A DNA stretch of 17,324 bases from CAMEON01 sp963609805. Its GTDB lineage: Bacteria; Bacillota; Clostridia; Oscillospirales; CAG-272. Below are positions 8,720 to 13,267 of the stretch, in pieces. The position numbers and the translations under genes are program-made. The notes under the pieces are model-generated. The model searched no databases. It was not told where the DNA came from and saw only the letters and a list, made by a program, of their open reading frames with translations. The stretch's first letter is position 1; every line of letters starts with the position of its first letter. The DNA is taken from contig CAVDLN010000031.1 in NCBI GenBank assembly GCA_963609805.1, forward strand, positions 1 to 17,324. The letters are read 5' to 3'.

Positions 8720-8965
8720 CTACCGTCCCTCTGCCGCATCCGCCGCGGCGTCCTGCCCCGACAGACTTTCCGCTTCCGCGTCCGATTCCGCCGCGGGCGG
8801 ATTCGGATATGTCTGCCGCATTCCTCCGTTGACAACGTACAGCCACAGGAGTACGGCCAGCAGCAGGCAGACAGCCAGTGCAGGCCAGTGCAGCTCCAGC
8901 TTTTTGCGTCTGATCCGAACGCCCGCTCCGCCGCGGTCTTCCCTTCTCAACTCATATTTTGCCAT
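8720..8965 (-). CDS. Small single-pass membrane protein in the CdaR/YbbR position (domain-less CdaR-like)
   Basis: An 81-residue protein with a basic N-terminus (residues 1-24, rich in Arg/Lys), one hydrophobic segment (about 29-46, containing CLLLAVLLWLYVVN) and a short acidic Ala/Glu/Asp tail ending at TAG. The hydrophobic segment resembles the N-terminal anchor of CdaR/YbbR proteins, which typically reads LLALLLWLYV. CdaR normally continues with several extracytoplasmic YbbR domains and binds CdaA; none are encoded here. The next gene starts 8 nt after the stop, leaving no room for a decayed remainder. By the positive-inside rule the acidic tail would be outside. The ATG at 8963-8965 has a modest AGAAAGG upstream, and the gene lies 64 nt after cdaA. 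That it is a minimal CdaR is inferred from position and the WLYV anchor; an unrelated small membrane protein is the alternative. Confidence 0.72.
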   Translation of the reverse strand: MAKYELRREDRGGAGVRIRRKKLELHWPALAVCLLLAVLLWLYVVNGGMRQTYPNPPAAESDAEAESLSGQDAAADAAEGR

Positions 8966-9029
8966 ATTGTCTGCGCCTTTCTTGTATCACATCGCGTCTT
9001 TGCCGCCCTCTCCGCATTTACGGAACCGC

Positions 9030-9923
9030 TTATTTTTTCGGCTTTGCCGAAATTTTTCCGTCCGGATCGGCGGAGCCGGTCATAAGCAGAAACAGATCGG
9101 ATCTCAGCCGGTTCTGTATATCCTTCTCGTTTTTCGCGAGATCCGCAGCGGAAGTGTTGTAGTCACGCTTGAGACAGCCGTTGTTCGCAACCGAAATGAT
9201 ATGATGCTCCTCCGACACAACCACCACCACGCAGTCGCTCTGCTCCGAAATACCCAACGCCGCCCTGTGTCTTGTCCCGAGTCGCTGCCCCTCTATGACC
9301 GCCGTAGACAGGGGCAACTTGCAGCAGGATGCCACAACCCGGTCTCCCCGAACAATCACGGCCCCGTCATGAAGGGGAGAGCGATCCACAAAAATATTGA
9401 CCAGCAGGCCGGAGGAAACAATGGCATCCAATGCGATCCCGCTCGGTTCCACATCCCCGAGTTTTGTAGAGCCTTCCAGAATAATGAGTGCTCCGTCCTT
9501 TTCCTGCTGCGCGATCTGGCAGGCTGCCTCAACCACCTCGTTGATTGTCTTGGTCAGTGCGGCGTGCCCGCCGCGCCCGCCGGAGCGCAGATTGAATACG
9601 GTTGAGCCGAGCTTATCCAGTGCATCCCGGATCTCGGGCTGAAAGATAACAATCAGCAAAATGACGCCGAAGGATGCCACTGCGGAAAGCAGCCCATGCG
9701 CGGCGCGCAGATTCAGCCAGCCCGTCACCATGTAGAGCACCACGACGGCAGCCAATCCGAAAAGAAGCTTGCCGGCCCGCCGGCCGCTGACAAAAGAATA
9801 GAGCAGGTAGAACAAAACGGTCAGGAAAAGAATATCCAACCCGTCCTTCCAGGTCAGGGAAGAAACAGGCGTCCATATGTAGGCGCGGAACAGGGCGCCG
9901 ATCGATTCAAATATATCTGTCAC
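9030..9923 (-). CDS. cdaA: Membrane-bound diadenylate cyclase CdaA
   Basis: A 297-residue c-di-AMP synthase (2 ATP to cyclic di-AMP), controlling potassium and osmolyte uptake and cell-wall homeostasis. Three N-terminal membrane segments (about 29-46, 52-70, 78-95) are followed by FQPEIRDALDKLG and the cytoplasmic DAC (DisA_N) domain with both catalytic signatures intact: LHDGAVI (DGA 186-188) and GTRHRAALG (RHR 218-220). Length and layout match CdaA/DacA. The start codon is GTG (9921-9923), supported by AAAGGAG at about 6 nt spacing. It is the first gene after the promoter at 10051-10080. The partner cdaR is reduced to an 81-residue protein, and glmM, the usual third gene of the cdaA-cdaR-glmM cluster, is not in this window. 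Confidence 0.97.
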   Translation of the reverse strand: MTDIFESIGALFRAYIWTPVSSLTWKDGLDILFLTVLFYLLYSFVSGRRAGKLLFGLAAVVVLYMVTGWLNLRAAHGLLSAVASFGVILLIVIFQPEIRDALDKLGSTVFNLRSGGRGGHAALTKTINEVVEAACQIAQQEKDGALIILEGSTKLGDVEPSGIALDAIVSSGLLVNIFVDRSPLHDGAVIVRGDRVVASCCKLPLSTAVIEGQRLGTRHRAALGISEQSDCVVVVVSEEHHIISVANNGCLKRDYNTSAADLAKNEKDIQNRLRSDLFLLMTGSADPDGKISAKPKK

Positions 9924-10050
9924 AGGTAACTCCTTTGCATGTGCGGGAAAGCATCGGAAAATCCGTCCGGCAGGGCGAAAGTCCGGATCATTTCAGGTCT
10001 CTCCGCCAATCCTTTTTCCATCGTTCGGGCGGAGAGTCAAACGGATATTC

Positions 10051-10080
10051 ATTATACCACAGACCGCATTTAAAAGTCAA
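10051..10080 (-). promoter_or_regulatory. Sigma-A promoter of the cdaA-recJ-rel operon
   Basis: On the minus strand TTGACT (10075-10080) and a perfect TATAAT (10051-10056) are separated by 18 nt. Transcription would begin near 10044, giving a leader of about 120 nt before the cdaA GTG. This is the only strong promoter I see for the eight minus-strand genes. Confidence 0.85.
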
Positions 10081-10110
10081 TGCGCTTCAGGGCTTTTTGC
10101 AAAAAAAATT

Positions 10111-10160
10111 GGAAATCCGATTGATTCGGCGGCACATCGCCGCTTTTTTCCCGGATTTCC
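10111..10160. repeat. Nested inverted repeat upstream of the VTC gene
   Basis: The outer arms GGAAATCCG (10111-10119) and CGGATTTCC (10152-10160) are a perfect 9-bp inverted repeat. Between them an inner GC hairpin, CGGCG (10127-10131) and CGCCG (10138-10142), is followed by six T residues (10144-10149), which resembles a weak plus-strand terminator. The pairing is seen directly. Its role is unknown: a leader structure, a terminator between divergent units, or a protein site. Confidence 0.55.
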
Positions 10161-10219
10161 GACGGCTGTTTCCGGTTGCCGGCGGGAAAATTCGTACTGC
10201 ATTCGCGCCATTCCAGAAA

Positions 10220-10253
10220 AAAGCCGGATTTTCGCCGTTTTTCATTCGGCTTT
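10220..10253. repeat. Short inverted repeat upstream of the VTC gene
   Basis: AAAGCCG (10220-10226) and CGGCTTT (10247-10253) form a perfect 7-bp inverted repeat with a 20-nt loop, lying between the nested repeat and the VTC start. It may be part of a structured region or fortuitous. Confidence 0.35.
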
Positions 10254-10382
10254 CCGTACAAATTTTCTTTTTGTTATTGATATGTTCATGTATTTTTCAC
10301 AAAGCTGTTGTAGAATGTGTAAATTCAAATGAACGTTAAGCACATATCCCGTGCTCATCCGCAATGAAAGGAGGAGCATTCC

Positions 10383-11144
10383 GTGGCCGGCAACACATTC
10401 AAGCGAATGGAAAAGAAAATGACCATCTCCTCGGACATGATCCCGACTCTCCGCACCTGCATGGAGGAGTACATGAAACCGGACCCCTTCAATGTGGACG
10501 GAAAGCCGTACATGATCTGCAACCTCTACTTTGACGATGACGCAGACGATGTCATACGCACATCGGTATCGCTGCCATGGTATAAGGAAAAGCTGCGGCT
10601 CCGCAGTTACGGCGTGCCGCAGCCGGACACAAAGGTATTTTTGGAGCTGAAAAAGAAATGCGCAGGCGTCGGAACAAAACGCCGCACGAAACTCCCGTAC
10701 CGGGACGCACTTTCCTACCTGGAAACAGGCCGGCATCCGTCCGGGCTGACCTACATCGACGAACAGGTTCTGCGGGAAATCGACTACTACCGCTCGCACA
10801 ACGATGTCCGCCCCAAGGTATATGTCAGCTATGTGAGGCACGCCTTTTTCGGGAAGGATGATCCGAGCTTCCGCGTCACCTTCGACAGCAATATCCTGAC
10901 TCGCAGGTATGATCTGGACCTGGCGCTGGGGCGGTACGGATCGCCCGCGCTGTCCCCGGGGAAAGCCCTGATTGAAGTCAAATTTTCCGGTGCCGTCCCG
11001 TTTTGGTTCTCCCGGATCATGAGCGATTTCGGGCTGTCCTTTCACACCTTTTCCAAGGTGGGAACCAATTTCAAACTGTACACGTACGAGCGCGCCTGCG
11101 AGGCGTATCCCGACGAGGAACATATACTGCGGCTGATACACTGA
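10383..11144 (+). CDS. VTC-domain polyphosphate polymerase family protein
   Basis: A 253-residue soluble protein with a VTC (triphosphate-tunnel metalloenzyme) domain over its whole length, the family of the yeast Vtc4 polyphosphate polymerase (ATP gamma-phosphate to polyphosphate). Tunnel-type signatures in order: FKRMEKKM (6-13), CNLYFD (46-51) with IRTS (58-61), YKEKLRLRSYG (67-77, basic tunnel residues), FLELKKK (86-92) with TKRR (98-101), then FRVTFD (163-168), ALIEVKFSGAVPFW (195-208) with the late glutamate and lysine, and FSKVG (223-227). The start is GTG, with AAAGGAGG 8 nt upstream; it keeps the conserved TFKRMEKK block, which an alternative ATG at residue 9 would cut. No membrane segment is present. 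It lies 30 nt ahead of the DUF4956 gene. The polymerase activity is inferred from the family; CotH, a common neighbour, is absent. Confidence 0.88.
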   Translation: MAGNTFKRMEKKMTISSDMIPTLRTCMEEYMKPDPFNVDGKPYMICNLYFDDDADDVIRTSVSLPWYKEKLRLRSYGVPQPDTKVFLELKKKCAGVGTKRRTKLPYRDALSYLETGRHPSGLTYIDEQVLREIDYYRSHNDVRPKVYVSYVRHAFFGKDDPSFRVTFDSNILTRRYDLDLALGRYGSPALSPGKALIEVKFSGAVPFWFSRIMSDFGLSFHTFSKVGTNFKLYTYERACEAYPDEEHILRLIH

Positions 11145-11174
11145 CCGCATGGTAAAAAAGGAGTTTGCAAAAAT

Positions 11175-11852
11175 ATGGACTACATTCTGAAGACCATAGA
11201 CATAAGCCCCATTACGCTGGGGCGCGCACTGTCCATCATCGGAAGTTCCCTGGGACTTGCCGTAGCGATCATGCTGATCTATATGTTCACGCACAGGCGC
11301 ACCGGCTGGCGTCCGTCCATCGTCATGACCGTACTGATGCTGGGGCCCATTGTTTCAATCATTGTCCTGTGCATCGGCAGCAACATTGCCCGTGCCATCT
11401 CCATAGGCGGAGGACTGGCTCTGGTTCGCTTCCGCAATACGGTGGATGATCCCCGCGACCTCATCTACCTCTTCCTGTCGCTTGCGTCCGGCATGGCGTG
11501 CGGCATCGGATTTATCGGATTCGGCGCGCTGGCCGTCGGAGCCATCCTTCTCCTGCTGATTATCCTGTCGCTGATCGGTGTGGACAGAATCGGCGGCAGA
11601 GGCAAACAGCTGCGCATTCTTGTCCCCGAGTCACTGGACTATACCGGCGTATTCGATGAGGTGCTGAAAAAATACTGCCGAGGATACCACCTCAACCGTA
11701 TCAAGACCGAGGACTACGGCACACTGGTTCGTCTGGACTATCGGATCGTCATGAAAGACGACAGCCAGGAAAAGAGATTTCTGGATGAGCTGCGGGTTCT
11801 CAACGGCAACCTGCCCATCTCCATCGTTCAGACAGCGGTCGAGGAGCAGTGA
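11175..11852 (+). CDS. DUF4956 multispanning membrane protein
   Basis: A 225-residue integral membrane protein of the DUF4956 type, recurrently encoded next to bacterial VTC-domain genes. Hydrophobic segments lie at about 13-38, 48-70 and 95-136 (the last long enough for two passes). The conserved cytoplasmic or re-entrant motif GGGLALVRFRNTVDDPRDLIY (78-98) separates the second and third. The C-terminal ~85 residues are soluble, mixed alpha/beta and possibly ACT-like (LVRLDYRIVMKDDS region), ending VQTAVEEQ. The ATG (11175-11177) has AAGGAG about 10 nt upstream. The gene is 30 nt after the VTC gene, so the two are almost certainly cotranscribed. Inference: it supplies the membrane channel or anchor for the polymerase, as the transmembrane part does in the yeast VTC complex. 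Biochemical function is unknown. Confidence 0.87.
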   Translation: MDYILKTIDISPITLGRALSIIGSSLGLAVAIMLIYMFTHRRTGWRPSIVMTVLMLGPIVSIIVLCIGSNIARAISIGGGLALVRFRNTVDDPRDLIYLFLSLASGMACGIGFIGFGALAVGAILLLLIILSLIGVDRIGGRGKQLRILVPESLDYTGVFDEVLKKYCRGYHLNRIKTEDYGTLVRLDYRIVMKDDSQEKRFLDELRVLNGNLPISIVQTAVEEQ

Positions 11853-11859
11853 CAGCCGC

Positions 11860-11892
11860 ACCGCGGACACGGGTGCAAACGTCGGCCGCGGT
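11860..11892 (+). repeat. Inverted repeat after the DUF4956 gene, possible weak terminator
   Basis: ACCGCGG (11860-11866) and CCGCGGT (11886-11892) form a perfect 7-bp stem with a 19-nt loop, 8 nt after the DUF4956 stop and just before the trpS promoter. The downstream sequence is pyrimidine-rich (ACTTCCCCCC) but not a U-tract, so termination is only a possibility. Confidence 0.35.
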
Positions 11893-11905
11893 ACTTCCCC
11901 CCTTC

Positions 11906-11934
11906 TTGACAACCGGTACCGATTGTGATACAAT
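11906..11934 (+). promoter_or_regulatory. Sigma-A promoter of trpS
   Basis: Consensus TTGACA (11906-11911), a 17-nt spacer and TACAAT (11929-11934). The start would be near 11941, leaving only about 23 nt of leader, too short for a T-box. So trpS here is not controlled by a cis T-box on this transcript. Confidence 0.85.
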
Positions 11935-11963
11935 GGAGGGGAAAGAAAGCGAGGAAATCAACC

Positions 11964-12965
11964 ATGTTTCAAAATCAGGCCGTGTCCTTTTCCGGCATTC
12001 AGCCCAGCGGAAACCTGACGCTCGGCAACTATCTCGGCGCCCTGCGCAACTTTTCCGCTTTTTCCGATAAATATAAATGCTTTTACTGTGTAGTGGACGA
12101 ACATGCCATCACCGTCCGGCAAGTTCCCGCCGAGCTGCGCAGACGCACCTACGAAACGCTGGCGCTGTACATGGCCTGCGGACTTGACCCGGAAAAAAAC
12201 ACTCTTTACGTCCAGTCGCATGTACCGGAGCACGCCGAGCTGGCATGGCTGCTCAACTGCTTCACCATGTTCGGCGAGCTTTCCCGCATGACGCAGTTCA
12301 AGGACAAGAGCGCCAAGCACGCCGACAATATCAATGCGGGGCTGTTCACCTACCCGGTCCTGATGGCAGCGGACATTCTGCTGTACCAGACGGATGTTGT
12401 CCCGGTCGGCATCGATCAGAAGCAGCATGTGGAGATATGCCGTGACATCGCCAACCGCTTCAACCAGCTCTACCCCGACACTTTCACGATTCCGGAGCCG
12501 ATTATTCCCCAGCACGGGATGAAAATCATGTCGCTTGCGGAGCCGACCAAAAAGATGTCCAAGTCGGACGAAAACGAGAACGCCGTGGTGCGTATTCTGG
12601 ACGACCGCGACACAATCATCCGTAAGTTCCGCCGTGCCGTCACCGATTCCGACACCATTATCCGCTATGCGGAAGGCAAAGACGGCATCAACAATCTGAT
12701 GTCCATCTACGCCGTTCTGACCGGAAAGGATATGCCGGAAATCGAGCGTGAATTTGACGGGCGCGGATACGGCGAATTCAAGACGGCCGTCGGAGAGGTG
12801 TGTGCCGATGCGCTCGCACCCGTTCAGGAACGCTTTAAAACCTATATTTCGGATAAGGCGATGCTGGAGGCGCAGATGAAGAAGGGTGCCGCGGAGGCAT
12901 CCTACGTTGCCCGCCGTACGCTGTCCAAAGTTCAGAAAAAGCTCGGTTTTGTTCAGCCCCGCTGA
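11964..12965 (+). CDS. trpS: Tryptophanyl-tRNA synthetase
   Basis: A 333-residue class I aminoacyl-tRNA synthetase charging tRNA(Trp), at the normal length for bacterial TrpS. The HIGH-equivalent is TLGN (19-22) within FSGIQPSGNLTLGNYLGAL, and the KMSKS loop is complete (197-201, in EPTKKMSKSDEN). The region MTQFKDKSAKHADNINAGLF and the YPVLMAADILLYQTDVVPVG block form the tryptophan and ATP pocket, followed by GIDQKQHVEICRDIA. The start ATG (11964-11966) has GAGG about 9 nt upstream; the frame runs 13 codons further 5' but that extension would begin inside the -10 region. It is monocistronic as drawn: its own promoter lies 30-58 nt upstream and an intrinsic terminator follows. Confidence 0.97.
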   Translation: MFQNQAVSFSGIQPSGNLTLGNYLGALRNFSAFSDKYKCFYCVVDEHAITVRQVPAELRRRTYETLALYMACGLDPEKNTLYVQSHVPEHAELAWLLNCFTMFGELSRMTQFKDKSAKHADNINAGLFTYPVLMAADILLYQTDVVPVGIDQKQHVEICRDIANRFNQLYPDTFTIPEPIIPQHGMKIMSLAEPTKKMSKSDENENAVVRILDDRDTIIRKFRRAVTDSDTIIRYAEGKDGINNLMSIYAVLTGKDMPEIEREFDGRGYGEFKTAVGEVCADALAPVQERFKTYISDKAMLEAQMKKGAAEASYVARRTLSKVQKKLGFVQPR

Positions 12966-12973
12966 TTCCCCGC

Positions 12974-13000
12974 GCGGAGAAAATTCGCTTTGTTTTTTTT
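12974..13000 (+). terminator. Intrinsic terminator of trpS
   Basis: GCGGA (12974-12978), loop GAAAA, TTCGC (12984-12988; one G-U pair), followed at once by TTTG and eight T residues to 13000. The short stem is compensated by the long U-tract, which ends 9 nt before the next -35 box. Confidence 0.6.
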
Positions 13001-13009
13001 CAAAACCGC

Positions 13010-13038
13010 TTGACAGGCAAAGCCGGATATGATAAAAT
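13010..13038 (+). promoter_or_regulatory. Sigma-A promoter of the riboswitch-ATPase unit
   Basis: Consensus TTGACA (13010-13015), a 17-nt spacer and TAAAAT (13033-13038). Transcription should begin about 13045, immediately before the riboswitch P1 helix. Confidence 0.88.
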
Positions 13039-13049
13039 AGCATGCAATA

Positions 13050-13148
13050 AGATAGGGGAGTAATCAGCACCTCGCCGTGCAGTGCCCGCCAACATCCTGA
13101 TGTGAGTCATGCTCCGTCTGGCAGCGCTTGAAATGATGAGACTTATCT
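13050..13148 (+). ncRNA. yybP-ykoY (Mn2+) riboswitch
   Basis: The aptamer has the family landmarks in order: 5' GGGGAGTA (13055-13062), a middle AACATC (13091-13096), a distal imperfect stem GATGTGAG/CTCCGTC capped by TCATG, the GGCAGCG segment and 3' GAGAC (13138-13142). P1 is formed by AGATAGG (13050-13056) with CTTATCT (13142-13148), seven pairs including one G-U. It begins a few nt after the predicted transcription start and precedes a P-type cation ATPase, a known target of this Mn2+-sensing class. CTTATCT is shared with the 5' arm of the terminator at 13138-13178, so ligand-stabilised P1 should block termination (an ON switch). Class assignment is from motif recall, not a covariance search. 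Confidence 0.82.
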
Positions 13149-13178
13149 GCCGTTTTCCGCGGCAGATAAGTCTCTTTT
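13138..13178 (+). terminator. Riboswitch expression-platform terminator
   Basis: A perfect 15-bp stem: 13138-13152 (starting GAGACTTATC) with 13160-13174 (ending AGATAAGTCTC), a 7-nt loop and TTTT at 13175-13178. Its 5' arm includes the 3' strand of riboswitch P1 and the conserved GAGAC, so terminator and aptamer are mutually exclusive. Confidence 0.85.
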
Positions 13179-13193
13179 GGTGTACGGACGAGT

Positions 13194-13219
13194 GCCTGCC
13201 TCGACGGATTTTCGCAGGC
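13194..13219 (+). repeat. Second leader hairpin between terminator and ATPase start
   Basis: GCCTGC (13194-13199) and GCAGGC (13214-13219) form a 6-bp stem with a 14-nt loop in the roughly 90-nt leader stretch after the terminator. ACGGA and TCCGT flank it more loosely. No U-tract follows. It may only shape the 5' UTR. Confidence 0.3.
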
Positions 13220-13267
13220 GGCGTTCCGTGCATCGGTTACGCCCCCAAAAAAGAAGGAGAACCGTCA

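Larger units (their letters stand above)
9924..10382. other. Divergent intergenic region between cdaA and the VTC gene
   Basis: This 459-nt region carries the cdaA promoter, a roughly 120-nt cdaA leader without a recognised riboswitch, and, on the VTC side, AT-rich sequence with several inverted repeats. No clear plus-strand promoter was found: TAGAAT at 10311-10316 could be a -10 box, but there is no good -35 at 16-18 nt. The VTC SD AAAGGAGG is at 10367-10374. Short open frames here lack coding character. Confidence 0.7.

Noticed and set aside
333..9605. Very long open frames on the plus strand (hundreds of residues each) opposite the minus-strand operon
   Set aside because: They lie antisense to rel, recJ, cdaA, hemZ and the flavoprotein, all with intact family motifs. 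Their translations have no recognisable domains and are rich in Arg/His/Pro, as expected for the shadow of GC-rich codons.
9924..10044. A c-di-AMP (ydaO) riboswitch in the cdaA leader
   Set aside because: I could not find the class's conserved segments or pairing pattern in the roughly 120-nt leader.
11853..11963. A T-box leader for trpS
   Set aside because: The promoter at 11906-11934 leaves only about 23 nt of leader, and no T-box sequence or anti-terminator is present.
13109..13267. A 53-codon N-terminal extension of the P-type ATPase
   Set aside because: It would be encoded by the riboswitch and terminator hairpin and lacks an SD. The ATG at 13268 has GAAGGAG and the typical N-terminus.
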